This document shows, one piece after another, positions 18,395 to 27,539 of a stretch of DNA of 64,000 nt; the stretch's first letter is position 1; each line of letters starts with the position of its first letter. Both the position numbers and the translations under genes were made by a program. Origin of the DNA: Clostridioides difficile (GTDB lineage: Bacteria; Bacillota; Clostridia; Peptostreptococcales; Peptostreptococcaceae). The notes beneath the pieces are model-generated. The model saw only the letters and a list, made by a program, of their open reading frames with translations. It was not told where the DNA came from and did no database searches. The DNA is taken from NCBI RefSeq assembly GCF_001299635.1, contig NZ_JRHN01000024.1, positions 62,001 through 126,000 of the forward strand. Reading direction: 5' to 3'.

Positions 18395-18453
18395 ACTAAA
18401 GGTGGTAGTTTCAGAAATGATTTTAAAAGTCCTCTTGAGATACCTCCTTTAGT
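18395..18453 (-). terminator. Terminator of the blaI-blaR1 operon
   Basis: On the reverse strand ACTAAAGGAGGTA (18453-18441) pairs with TACCACCTTTAGT (18407-18395), a 13-bp stem with one mismatch and a long loop, followed by TTTTTTATATT. It lies just after the blaR1-type stop. Confidence 0.55.
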
Positions 18454-18468
18454 ATTTTTAATCTAATC

Positions 18469-19596
18469 TTATTCTATTATATTATCTGTATTATAGATAT
18501 CTATTTTATCAGAATCTTTAGGAACCTTACCTATCTTTCTACATTTTTCTTCATAAAGTTTTCTTACATCTTCTGGTGCTGTCGCATATGTATAATCTGT
18601 AGTTTCAAAACTAAATCCAGTACTTGGTGTAACAGTTTCATTTTCAGATAAGCTTTTATTTTTTAGTGGTGCTTGTGCATTCACATCAATAAAAGAAAAA
18701 CATGAACCTATAAATATTAGAATAGCAAGGATCATTCCACGTTTACCTCTTCTTTTTCCAATACTTTTTATTCTTATCTCTAGATTTGTTTTTGTAAACT
18801 CTGTTGCCAACATACCCATTTTATTGAGATTATTTAACTCAATTGCACGTAAAATAGTTAGTGCATATTCTTTTTTCTGTTTAGATGAACATTCATTAAT
18901 AACACTTTCATCACAACATAGTTCACAATCAGAATTAATTTTCTCACTCATAATATAAACAAAAGGATTAAACCAATAAATAGCTTTTACAAATACTACC
19001 ATGAATTTTATCAATATATCTTTATGTTTGAAATGTGTTAACTCATGTTTTAAAATCCAATAAATATTTTCTTTATCATATGGAAGGTCCAATAAAAATA
19101 TATATGGTTTAAATAATCCCACACCTGCCGGACTGGCTAATTCATCTGTATATCTTAGAGGAATATTGTTTTTTATATTTAATTCAGATAGTAATTCTCT
19201 GTAAGTACTATTTATATTTTCATCTTCAACCTCAAAAGAAGTATCAACAATAAGATTCTTAAATCTTACATATTTAATTAATATACGAGCTAAATAAAAT
19301 ATGACTCCAATTATCCATATACATATAAATAAAAGTGTAAGGTCTTTGTTTGGATGATTATTATTAAAATTAGTTATATTCTCAATTAGAGTATAACTTT
19401 CTTTTGTTTTTGTTTTAAATTCAATTGAACAAGAAACAGGAAAAAGTAACATTCTAAAAAGAATAATTAGCCAAATATAATAATTAAACTTTCTACTAAA
19501 TATTTTAAATATACATGTCTTTAGAATTATCAATATACAAATACCTAAACTACTTATTAATGTTGTCTTTAGTAAATTTTCAAATAAAACATTCAT
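18469..19596 (-). CDS. BlaR1/MecR1-type M56 sensor peptidase, no penicillin-binding domain
   Basis: This 375-residue membrane metallopeptidase should detect a signal and trigger loss of the BlaI repressor. Hydrophobic segments lie near residues 12-32, 37-55 and 88-107. The zinc motif HELTHFKHKD lies in the cytoplasmic loop near residue 188, a later helix near 285-305 returns outside, and a short extracytoplasmic tail follows (about 70 residues). True BlaR1 has a 250-residue penicillin-binding domain there; it is missing, so beta-lactams are not the obvious ligand. The gene directly follows the BlaI gene with no gap (19597), a standard pair. Confidence 0.88.
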   Translation of the reverse strand: MNVLFENLLKTTLISSLGICILIILKTCIFKIFSRKFNYYIWLIILFRMLLFPVSCSIEFKTKTKESYTLIENITNFNNNHPNKDLTLLFICIWIIGVIFYLARILIKYVRFKNLIVDTSFEVEDENINSTYRELLSELNIKNNIPLRYTDELASPAGVGLFKPYIFLLDLPYDKENIYWILKHELTHFKHKDILIKFMVVFVKAIYWFNPFVYIMSEKINSDCELCCDESVINECSSKQKKEYALTILRAIELNNLNKMGMLATEFTKTNLEIRIKSIGKRRGKRGMILAILIFIGSCFSFIDVNAQAPLKNKSLSENETVTPSTGFSFETTDYTYATAPEDVRKLYEEKCRKIGKVPKDSDKIDIYNTDNIIE

Positions 19597-19965
19597 TTAT
19601 TTCTCCAAATCATTCGCTATTTCTATAAGATGCTCAAATTCTTCTTTTTTTAAGATATTATCTTCATATAATGAAAGAAATACACTTTCTACTGAATTAT
19701 TATGCATGTTACTTACAAAATCTTTTGTTACATAGTTTAAGTATTCTCTATATTCGATTATAATTTTATAATGTGTGTATCTATCAATTTTTTCAGCTGA
19801 TAAAAATTTTCTTTTAACAAGCCTTGATAGAAGTGTTAGCGTAGTTGTCTGTTTCCAATCATATTCATTTTGCATTGCTTCAATAACATCTTTAGAAGTT
19901 ACATCATCATTTCTCCCCCAAATAAATTTCATTACTTTTAATTCTGCCTCTGGTATCTTCTGCAT
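19597..19965 (-). CDS. BlaI/MecI-type repressor
   Basis: A winged-helix repressor with IPEAELKVMKFIWGRND at the N-terminus, YDWKQTTTLTLLSRLVKRKF as recognition region and a C-terminal dimerisation half. I start at the ATG at 19965 (122 residues) because GGGGGA precedes it; the longer frame from 19992 has no such site. The stop abuts the BlaR1-type gene, indicating co-transcription and paired function. A palindrome at 19991-20008 just upstream is the likely autoregulatory site. It is very like the orphan repressor at 51657-52028 (same KQTTTLTLLSRL). Confidence 0.9.
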   Translation of the reverse strand: MQKIPEAELKVMKFIWGRNDDVTSKDVIEAMQNEYDWKQTTTLTLLSRLVKRKFLSAEKIDRYTHYKIIIEYREYLNYVTKDFVSNMHNNSVESVFLSLYEDNILKKEEFEHLIEIANDLEK

Positions 19966-19990
19966 AATAAATCCCCCTAAAATATATTGC

Positions 19991-20008
19991 ACTTTAATAC
20001 TGTAAAGT
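19991..20008. promoter_or_regulatory. Probable BlaI operator and promoter
   Basis: ACTTTA-N6-TAAAGT is an inverted repeat (ACTTTAATACTGTAAAGT) lying between the blaI start and a TATAAT -10 on the reverse strand (20021-20016). A repressor bound there would block transcription of the blaI-blaR1 pair. The motif differs from the TTAGACAT-type site of the other pair. Confidence 0.5.
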
Positions 20009-20396
20009 AAAAATAATTATATTAATAAAAATCTTATCTATTAAGATAATAGTACACGAATAATTAAGAATATTCTATACAAAATTTAATATTAGTTCAC
20101 TACAAAAAATACCGACCCTTTAATAGCCCTTTAGAGATAATCATTTTTTATCGCTTTATAATTTATCCTATAGTAGCTTACAACGCCTTAAAATCGAAAT
20201 TTATATTTAATTATTAAATAATAACTAATATCATAGAATTGTTTATTCTATGATATTTTTTTATAACTATTTATATTACAGGGATACATAATTAATATTC
20301 TTATAATTTTCAGTTATAATTCAGCAAAATCGCACTTTTATTTATTTTTTAATGGTATAATTAACATATAAAGTTTTTTAAGAAAGGTGGTTTTCT
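20009..20396. other. Intergenic region with strong terminator
   Basis: AATATCATAGAAT (20227-20239) pairs exactly with ATTCTATGATATT (20245-20257) around a 5-nt loop, followed by five T. This rightward terminator has no intact gene upstream on its strand and insulates the integrase gene. AAGAAAGGTGG precedes the integrase. Otherwise nothing is seen. Confidence 0.5.
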
Positions 20397-21524
20397 ATGA
20401 CTGGGTTCATAAGAATTGTAAATAAAAAGTACATAGTCTACTTAGAATATAAAGATGAACTTACTGGTAAGAAAAAACAAAAGAACATGGGTTCTTTTAC
20501 TAAAAAAAGAGAAGCTAATAAAAGATTGGCTGAAGTAAAAGATAGCATGTATAAAAATAACATACTAATCCCCAATAATATTTTATTTGAAAATTTTTTA
20601 AAAACATTTATCGAAGAATATAAATCTAGATGGTCCATAACTACCTATAGTAAATATATTAATATATGTAATAAATATATAATAAAATATCTTGGTAAAA
20701 TGAGAGTTCAAGATATTGATACAATACATATACAAAGTTATATAAATACTTTATCAGATACACTAAGCTCTAGAACATTAAAAATCCACCTCAATATAAT
20801 GAAACTGGCATTTGAAAGTGCTTTTGATTTAAGAATACTCGATAAAAATCCAACTAAAGGAATAGATATAGTTAAATCAAAGAAGTTTAAAAATGAAATT
20901 TATGATGAAGAACAAATAATAAGATTATTAGAAGCCTGCAAAAATACATCTTTAGAGCTTCATATAAATTTAGGTGTTGGTCTTGGTATGAGGATATCTG
21001 AGATATTAGGTCTTTCATGGGAAAATATAGACTTTGAGAGAAAAATAATTTCAATAGAGAAAATCACTGCAAAAGTTAATGGAGAAGTCATACTGAAGGA
21101 TACTAAAACTGAGAGTTCAATCAGAAAGATATCAGCTCCAGATGAAATAATGAATCTCATCTTAAAACATAAATTGGAGCAAGAAAGAGAGATACTAAAT
21201 ATTGGTATAGAAAATAAACATAATCTATTGTTTATTAATAAGAAGGGGAATCCTATAGATGAAAGTGTTATAAGTCATAGATTTAGAAGATTCCTGGAAT
21301 ATGAGCAACTTCCTCATATTAGGTTTCATGATTTAAGACATTCACATGTTACATTACTTATGAACTCACATATACCTATAAAAGTTATTTCAGAAAGAGT
21401 TGGTCATTCAAATGTTAATACCACTCTGAATATATATTCTCATGTACTTGATGAAATGGATAGAGAAGCTTCAGATAAAATTGCAGGTAAATTATTCTTA
21501 CAAAGAGCTATAAATGGAAAATAG
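20397..21524 (+). CDS. int: Tyrosine recombinase (integrase)
   Basis: This 375-residue site-specific recombinase of the phage/ICE type has an N-terminal Arm-type DNA-binding domain (about 5-55), a SAM-like core-binding domain (about 65-150) and a catalytic domain. The catalytic residues are visible: Arg199 in GLGMRISEI, His311 and Arg314 in HDLRHSH, His337 in GHSNV, and the nucleophile Tyr347 in LNIYSHV. It is full length and intact. No excisionase is adjacent. A decayed second copy of its last ~200 bp lies at 31115-31330, on the far side of the lanthipeptide cluster. Confidence 0.93.
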   Translation: MTGFIRIVNKKYIVYLEYKDELTGKKKQKNMGSFTKKREANKRLAEVKDSMYKNNILIPNNILFENFLKTFIEEYKSRWSITTYSKYINICNKYIIKYLGKMRVQDIDTIHIQSYINTLSDTLSSRTLKIHLNIMKLAFESAFDLRILDKNPTKGIDIVKSKKFKNEIYDEEQIIRLLEACKNTSLELHINLGVGLGMRISEILGLSWENIDFERKIISIEKITAKVNGEVILKDTKTESSIRKISAPDEIMNLILKHKLEQEREILNIGIENKHNLLFINKKGNPIDESVISHRFRRFLEYEQLPHIRFHDLRHSHVTLLMNSHIPIKVISERVGHSNVNTTLNIYSHVLDEMDREASDKIAGKLFLQRAINGK

Positions 21525-21769
21525 AGAGTCATTTTTATGAAATAAAGTTGTTAATATAAATTTAAAGCATTATATATTTTTATATTCTCGAATAATCAAA
21601 TTCAACATGAAAGAAGTAGCTTTAGGTAAACAAGAAATTTTTTTTAATGAAATAATAACTATTTTAAAAATTTTTTTTAATGAAATTCTATGAAAATAGA
21701 ATAAAATTGTTGTTCTAAGTATTTTTATATGCTATAATGAAATTAATTAAATATATAGGAGGTTTTGTT
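21525..21769 (+). promoter_or_regulatory. lanA promoter region with repeats
   Basis: TTGTTC (21710-21715) and TATAAT (21733-21738) with 17-bp spacing form a good promoter. Upstream, AAATTTTTTTTAATGAAAT occurs twice (21635-21653 and 21668-21686), 33 bp apart, and the second copy runs into a palindrome ATTCTAT-N4-ATAGAAT (21685-21702) ending 7 bp before the -35. This looks like an activator site with same-face repeats plus an operator. No LanR/LanK genes are in the cluster. Confidence 0.6.
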
Positions 21770-21976
21770 ATGAGTAATTTCAAAGATTTTGATTTAGATT
21801 TAAGAAAAGTTTCAAGTAGTAATGATGATGAGCCTCAAACTAGAACTATCATAACTACTATATCAGTAATTGGAGCTTGTGACACTATGCCTAACCCTAC
21901 ACTTACTATCACTAGACCTTGTTGTCAAAAAGACGGACAGAATATTGAGAATGATGTTGCACCACGTTGTCAATAA
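21770..21976 (+). CDS. lanA: Class I lanthipeptide precursor
   Basis: The 68-residue peptide begins MSNFKDFDLDLRKVS, containing the F-D/N-L-D box of class I leaders. The leader probably ends after Arg25 in EPQTR, in the position of the nisin-type cleavage site. The core (about residues 26-68) begins with a Thr/Ser-rich stretch (TIITTISV) and has Cys at 37, 51, 52 and 67, with Thr or Ser at 26, 29, 30, 32, 39, 44, 46 and 48. An adjacent Cys-Cys and a Cys one residue from the C-terminus are unusual. The start at 21770 follows AGGAGG. The core matches no known lantibiotic that I can recall. Confidence 0.85.
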   Translation: MSNFKDFDLDLRKVSSSNDDEPQTRTIITTISVIGACDTMPNPTLTITRPCCQKDGQNIENDVAPRCQ

Positions 21977-22003
21977 TTTTTAATCATACATAAATAAAAA
22001 TTG

Positions 22004-22045
22004 AGCTGTAAATAAATATATTTTTAAGTATATTTATTTACAGCT
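22004..22045. terminator. Bidirectional terminator between lanA and the lan operon
   Basis: A perfect 17-bp stem, AGCTGTAAATAAATATA (22004-22020) with its exact complement at 22029-22045, around an 8-nt loop and followed by a T run. It lies between the convergent lanA and CPBP genes. Confidence 0.8.
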
Positions 22046-22119
22046 TTTTAATTAGTAAAATAAAAGTTAAATTTATTTATATATTCATTTTTATAAAAAT
22101 ACTTTAGAGCTAACTTATT

Positions 22120-23088
22120 TTACTGATTATTTCTTTTATATTCCTTAGCAAAGATAAATAATGAAAGGATTATAGAAAAAATTAAACAACCTGATATAAC
22201 ACTTGAATTAAGGTTTGAAGAATTAAAATTTAAAAATACCTTATTTAAATTAATATCTAAAAGAACCATATTATTAATTAAATGAATTATGACACATGCC
22301 CAGATATTTTTAGTTTTCATATAAACATATCCTAAAAATATAGAAATACCAATTACAAAACATAATCTAAGTAATATACCTAGAGCATCTACATGATAAC
22401 TTGTTAACCATAAAGGTATATGCCACAGTTCCCATATGAACCCTAACAAAATAACTCCAATTCGTTTACCAAACTTTCGTTGCATTTTTTCCTGCAGGAA
22501 CCCTCTCCAACCATATTCCTCTCCAAAAAAAAGGATACTTTGAGTTGCTAAATTCGGAAAAACTAAAAATATAGACATGATTAAATTTATAAAATCAAAA
22601 TTTTCCCACTCTAACATTATACATTTACTTAAGTTAATTATTAGTATAAAAATAAGAATACAAATAATAGATTTTTTTTCATTTTTAAATGGATAGACTT
22701 CTTTACCTTCTATACATGAATAACATATAATTAAAATACTCGTAAGTAAAGTTAAAATACCTATTCCTAAATTTATAGTTTCATCATCTATTACTCCAAA
22801 CGCTCTTAAACTTACTAAACATAAAGAGAGTAAAAAGTTAGCTATTATAATATAATGAAGTATATAATGGGTATCGTTTTTTTTATATTTATAAGTTTTT
22901 GCTAATGAGACTCCTGCTGCAGGTAATATAGTCATAAATACTACCATTATTTCTGGATTCATATATTCTTTAAAGTAAAGAGGTATTCCAAATAATAATG
23001 ATATTCCATAAGTAATTATAAAAAATATTGCAACTTCTACAATATTTTTCTTATTATTTTTTTCTTCATCTATATAATCTTGTACCAT
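22120..23088 (-). CDS. CPBP family intramembrane protease, lanthipeptide cluster
   Basis: This 322-residue protein has about eight hydrophobic segments and clear CPBP motifs: EEYGWRGFLQEKM with EExxxR, then FIWELWHIPLW with a histidine, then VIIHLINN. In bacteriocin clusters such proteins commonly act as immunity factors or maturation proteases. It is the last gene of a leftward operon, 39 nt after lanC copy 2. No subtilisin-like LanP and no LanFEG transporter is present in the window, so this protein is the best candidate for self-protection or leader removal; that role is inferred. Confidence 0.82.
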   Translation of the reverse strand: MVQDYIDEEKNNKKNIVEVAIFFIITYGISLLFGIPLYFKEYMNPEIMVVFMTILPAAGVSLAKTYKYKKNDTHYILHYIIIANFLLSLCLVSLRAFGVIDDETINLGIGILTLLTSILIICYSCIEGKEVYPFKNEKKSIICILIFILIINLSKCIMLEWENFDFINLIMSIFLVFPNLATQSILFFGEEYGWRGFLQEKMQRKFGKRIGVILLGFIWELWHIPLWLTSYHVDALGILLRLCFVIGISIFLGYVYMKTKNIWACVIIHLINNMVLLDINLNKVFLNFNSSNLNSSVISGCLIFSIILSLFIFAKEYKRNNQ

Positions 23089-23127
23089 GATAATCCACTT
23101 TTCTCCTCTCGATATATAATATTTGAG

Positions 23128-24420
23128 CTAATCTATCATTAAAAGTTTATCAAAGGTTAAGTTAAATGTCATAGAATCTATTAAAGTTAAAGTTACACCT
23201 CCTATTCCTTGGAGTAATGAAAAGTCATAATTATAATTACTATTATATAACTCTTCTACAAACTCATCATTATCTTTAGTTAAAGTACTTATTTTCTTAT
23301 GCTCATTTATTAATCTTAATACATTTCTTTCTAGTGTATTTAGAAACCTTCTATCATGAGTTTCTTTATACGCACTAATTTGTATTTCAACAACACTAGC
23401 ATATCCATGACATAATATAGGTAATTCTAAGTTATACTGTTCTATAGGCTGATTAATTATTTTTAATAATTCTTCTTTGTAATATTGATATTTATCTTTA
23501 AATGACATATATTTAGATACTTTCATAAGTCCTCTAACTATACTTATATTCCCATAACACCAACCTGTATTAAATGAATAATTCAATTCTTTATTTTCAA
23601 TATAATTTTGAAATGGCAATTGTGTTGGATACTTTAAAACACCATCATCTACAATAGAAAATTTTTCATATAATTCAAAAAGTATTTCGATAGCTTCATC
23701 TAGACCTTTGATATCATATTTTAGATATTTTACTTTTGCTAAAGTTATTAGTGGTCCAATCATTCCATGTGCAACTCCAAAATTTATATGTCCATCAGGC
23801 TGTGTTATTTTTTCTTTTTCTAATGATTGTTGCTCTTTTTCTATATGAAAATTTATTGTCTTAAATCCTTTATATAATTTATTCTTAGAAAGATCTATTA
23901 AGTACCTTGTAAAGTTTTTTACTATTATATCATTTCTCATATTTTCACAATCTAATAAATAATATAATATGCCAGAAACACCATATATAGAATCGTAATG
24001 TGCAGGTGCCAATGGTTTATTTTTTATGATTCCTAAGTAAGTCTCTGAATATTTAATAAAAATGTCATTAAAAAAATCAGAGAATTGTCTTAGATTATTA
24101 TATTTTTTATTTATATTATTTAAACTAATTGTTATATTTCCTATCCCTCTAAACATGCCCATAAATTTAAAATAATCATCATTTCCTGAATATATATTAT
24201 TTTTAAATGCTTCTAATACATATAGTAAATTCTTTTCTATCTCTACATTATATTCTTCTACAAGGTTTTGATTTAATATCTCAGAACAAAAAAATAAGAT
24301 TTGATCATATTCTTCTTTTCTTAATAGCCTTTTTTCATACTTATAAATAAGTAAATTCATACTTTTTTTAATTTCATTAATTACTTGTTTTTGAGTATTT
24401 TCACTTAAATTTATTTTCAT
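23128..24420 (-). CDS. lanC: Lanthionine synthetase C (LanC), copy 2
   Basis: The 430-residue cyclase would join Cys thiols to dehydrated Ser/Thr to form (methyl)lanthionine rings. Zinc ligands are visible in GWCYGNISIV and in LPILCHGYAS (Cys-Gly-Asn and Cys-His), and the conserved INFGVAHGMIG is present. It lies between lanB and the CPBP gene and is followed by it in the same operon. It is a close paralogue of copy 1 (29320-30615), with the same length and the same ending (FDKLLMID against FDKILLMD). Two intact LanC genes in one class I cluster is unusual. Confidence 0.92.
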   Translation of the reverse strand: MKINLSENTQKQVINEIKKSMNLLIYKYEKRLLRKEEYDQILFFCSEILNQNLVEEYNVEIEKNLLYVLEAFKNNIYSGNDDYFKFMGMFRGIGNITISLNNINKKYNNLRQFSDFFNDIFIKYSETYLGIIKNKPLAPAHYDSIYGVSGILYYLLDCENMRNDIIVKNFTRYLIDLSKNKLYKGFKTINFHIEKEQQSLEKEKITQPDGHINFGVAHGMIGPLITLAKVKYLKYDIKGLDEAIEILFELYEKFSIVDDGVLKYPTQLPFQNYIENKELNYSFNTGWCYGNISIVRGLMKVSKYMSFKDKYQYYKEELLKIINQPIEQYNLELPILCHGYASVVEIQISAYKETHDRRFLNTLERNVLRLINEHKKISTLTKDNDEFVEELYNSNYNYDFSLLQGIGGVTLTLIDSMTFNLTFDKLLMID

Positions 24421-24470
24421 TTTAACCTCTCTTAAGATTAATTTTCCGTTCTATAAAATCCAATTAATAT

Positions 24471-27400
24471 CTATATTTTATTTCTAACCATCTCCATTTT
24501 TATGATATTATATAAAGTATTTCTTACAATTTCTAAATACTTTTCTTCATATTTTTTATCTCCAGTAAGCCTATTACAGTACATATGAATAATAGAAAGT
24601 AATATAGACTCTTTACTGTTTGTATTCTTATTATTTAAAACTTGTTTATCTAATGCTTTCCTAAATTCATTTAATGCATCTTTTTCTTCAATGAACTCAG
24701 AATATATACCTATACATTTATCTTCCTTTTCATGTAACAATCCTTGAATTAAATCAATGTATTCTTTTCTTTTTTTTCTATACTCATCTCTGTATGTATC
24801 TTTAAATTGCTGGCTATTTAAAACTAAAAACATTTCATTTATGTCTTCTGTCAAATTTCTAAGTATATTAACTATCCCAGATATATACACTTTTTCTAAA
24901 TTATTATTTACTGTCAAATCATTTTTTCTTAGAATGTTTTCTACTACAATAGAATTTTTAAAGAATATTTTTTCACATAATTCTATTATTTCTTTCCCAC
25001 CATATCTATTTATTTCTTTTTGATATGTATCAAAAAGAACATTACTAACTACCTTTTTATCTATCATACTTCTAATCCACTGATTAATTATTACTAGTTT
25101 ATCATTTGCTATTTTTTCATTTTCAAATTTTATTCTTATTCTTAAATGATATCCTATATTATCCTTATACCTTAAGAAAAAATGTTCTTCATTGTTTAAA
25201 TCTTTTAATAATTGTCCTAGAAAAATACTCAGCAATTCATTATCTCTATCTGATATCCCATATAATTTGAAATATACCCATCCTTCTTCACAGAGTAAAA
25301 GCTTTTTGCTTTCATTACTTAATGTAATATTATTAACTAAGCTAAAATTTTCTTTATTACCTTTATTATTATTTGTAATCAAACTGAATACAAATTCACT
25401 TGTATATATATCATGATTTGAATCTTCCACAAATGAGCACTTTAGCAAATCCTTCTCTATTTCATTAAATTCCAATTTTTTCGATTTTTTGTATTCTGCA
25501 TATAGTATCTTTACATATTCGTCTTTATCTAAATTTACAATAATCCTATTGTCAAAAACACATTGATATAAAACACTATCTATTTTATAGCGTTTTATAT
25601 TTAGATTTAACTGTTTTTTAAACTCTTCATAATTGTTAGCTTTAATATCTGTATCATTTAAAATCCATTTTCTCGGAGATACTATTATTCCTTCAAGATT
25701 TATTCTTGGTGTATATTTATAATAGTAATTAGACATAAAAGAAGATAATCTTCCTTCAGGAAAATCTTCATATGTTTCACATATATATTTTAGTAATTTT
25801 AATATATTATTATTTAAATCTGAGTTTAGCATATTATCTGTAATTATTTTTATTTTTTTATTATGTTTTTTAGACTTAACATATATATTTCCTGAACTTG
25901 ATACTCCTATGTACATATCATCTATAGCAATTTCTTCATCAGATTCTTTATAGCAATTTCCAAATGATAAGAAATACTTATAATTTTTAATGTTATTAAT
26001 TACATTATTGCTTTTACCAGAAATGGACATCTCTCTAGCTTCTACAAGCAAATATTCATTTTTATACATATCTTCTTCTTTTTTATATATTTCGTTATAT
26101 TTCTTGAAATCCTGCTTACTAAAACAGTCTGAAAATCTCTGAAACATAGCCCCCGCTTTGTTTGAGCCCATATTGGGGCCTAAATATAAATTATATTCAT
26201 CATCATATTCTGTAATTAGAATATTAATATCAAATGATTTTAAGTATTCTTGTTTATTTTTATATATACCTTCAAAATCTTGTTTTGAAAAAAACACTTC
26301 ATCTTCTCTATTTAAAATTGATTGAAAAATCTTAGCGTTAATTTTATCACTTATTTTCTTTTCATCTTCCATAATAATATTTGAATCTGCATTTAAAAGA
26401 GATAAGCCATTAAAATCATTTGTATCTATTATTTTAGTTAATGGAACTTCAATGTTCATACCATATTCTTCTATAAATTTCCCCTTAAATTTATTTATAG
26501 AACTTGATCTTACAGGTATATCATATAGTAAATTAGCCATTTTTTCTATTTTTATTTTTATATCTTTATTAAGATTTTTATACTTAAATTCATTCCCTAA
26601 GTTTAAAATTAAATAATTTTTATTTTTATATATTTTAGACATTGAACTATATATATCTTCTAAACATTTTATGCTTTCTTTTCTTTTGTACTCTAAAATT
26701 AAATTATCAATTAATTTTAATTGTTCTAGATATTCACCTTTATAATTAATATCTTCTAATACTTCTATTATATGATTTAAACTGTTTACACAATATGATG
26801 GAATTCTTAAATTAGAAAATAAATATTCATTTTCTAATAACATCTTTATTGTTTTTTCCACCAATTCCTTTGGTACATTTTCATACTCCTTTAACAGTAT
26901 CTTTTCTAAGTCATCATAAGATGTAAATTTCTTAGTTTCATTTTTTATCAATTCAACAAGATGTGTATATTTAATGCTATTTTCTTTTACAATTTTTTCT
27001 TTTAGATCTGCCTTGCCATAATTAGTGAAGTAAGGATTTTTGAATCTATCTCCACTTTTATAACATATTTTATTAAATTTAAACTTTAATTTTCTAAAAA
27101 TAATTTCTTCTCTTTCTAAAATATAAACTATGTAATTTATCCATTTGTTATCAGCTTTTAAATCTACTAACCTTTTATTTTTCACTAAATTAGTCTCATT
27201 TGAAAATTCTCCAATAGATACAGAAGAAAAATATCCATAAGGAGTAGTTCTCGTTGTACTTCTCACAAAATATTTCAACAGAGATTCTTTTAAGTTATTA
27301 TATTTCTTTATATCATTTGGCTTATTTATATAACTAAAATAAAGAGATTTACTAGAAATAAGTAATGCTTTTTTAAAAAAATCATCTAATATCTCATTAG

Positions 27401-27509
27401 AATGTATAAATTCATATATATCTTTATCTTGATTCTCATATTCTTGCAAATATTTTATTGATAAACTTGGTGTTCTGACCATAAAATAATCATGACATTC
27501 AAATTTCAT
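24471..27509 (-). CDS. lanB: Lantibiotic dehydratase LanB
   Basis: This 1012-residue enzyme would activate Ser/Thr of the precursor by glutamyl-tRNA-dependent glutamylation and then eliminate glutamate to give dehydro residues. The N-terminus has the family signature FVRSTTRTTPYGYFSSVSIG near residue 75. The C-terminal elimination domain (SpaB_C type, about residues 740-1000) shows WVYFKLYG and FLRYKDNIGYHLRIRIKF. It is full length, with both the glutamylation and elimination domains on one chain, as in NisB. It lies between lanT and lanC copy 2. Confidence 0.93.
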   Translation of the reverse strand: MKFECHDYFMVRTPSLSIKYLQEYENQDKDIYEFIHSNEILDDFFKKALLISSKSLYFSYINKPNDIKKYNNLKESLLKYFVRSTTRTTPYGYFSSVSIGEFSNETNLVKNKRLVDLKADNKWINYIVYILEREEIIFRKLKFKFNKICYKSGDRFKNPYFTNYGKADLKEKIVKENSIKYTHLVELIKNETKKFTSYDDLEKILLKEYENVPKELVEKTIKMLLENEYLFSNLRIPSYCVNSLNHIIEVLEDINYKGEYLEQLKLIDNLILEYKRKESIKCLEDIYSSMSKIYKNKNYLILNLGNEFKYKNLNKDIKIKIEKMANLLYDIPVRSSSINKFKGKFIEEYGMNIEVPLTKIIDTNDFNGLSLLNADSNIIMEDEKKISDKINAKIFQSILNREDEVFFSKQDFEGIYKNKQEYLKSFDINILITEYDDEYNLYLGPNMGSNKAGAMFQRFSDCFSKQDFKKYNEIYKKEEDMYKNEYLLVEAREMSISGKSNNVINNIKNYKYFLSFGNCYKESDEEIAIDDMYIGVSSSGNIYVKSKKHNKKIKIITDNMLNSDLNNNILKLLKYICETYEDFPEGRLSSFMSNYYYKYTPRINLEGIIVSPRKWILNDTDIKANNYEEFKKQLNLNIKRYKIDSVLYQCVFDNRIIVNLDKDEYVKILYAEYKKSKKLEFNEIEKDLLKCSFVEDSNHDIYTSEFVFSLITNNNKGNKENFSLVNNITLSNESKKLLLCEEGWVYFKLYGISDRDNELLSIFLGQLLKDLNNEEHFFLRYKDNIGYHLRIRIKFENEKIANDKLVIINQWIRSMIDKKVVSNVLFDTYQKEINRYGGKEIIELCEKIFFKNSIVVENILRKNDLTVNNNLEKVYISGIVNILRNLTEDINEMFLVLNSQQFKDTYRDEYRKKRKEYIDLIQGLLHEKEDKCIGIYSEFIEEKDALNEFRKALDKQVLNNKNTNSKESILLSIIHMYCNRLTGDKKYEEKYLEIVRNTLYNIIKMEMVRNKI

Positions 27510-27539
27510 TTTTTCTCCTTCTTTCTTTATATGTTTTTG

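Noticed and set aside
22120-23088. LanP-type leader protease in the lanthipeptide cluster
   Set aside because: No subtilisin-type catalytic triad motif is found; the gene is a CPBP membrane protein.
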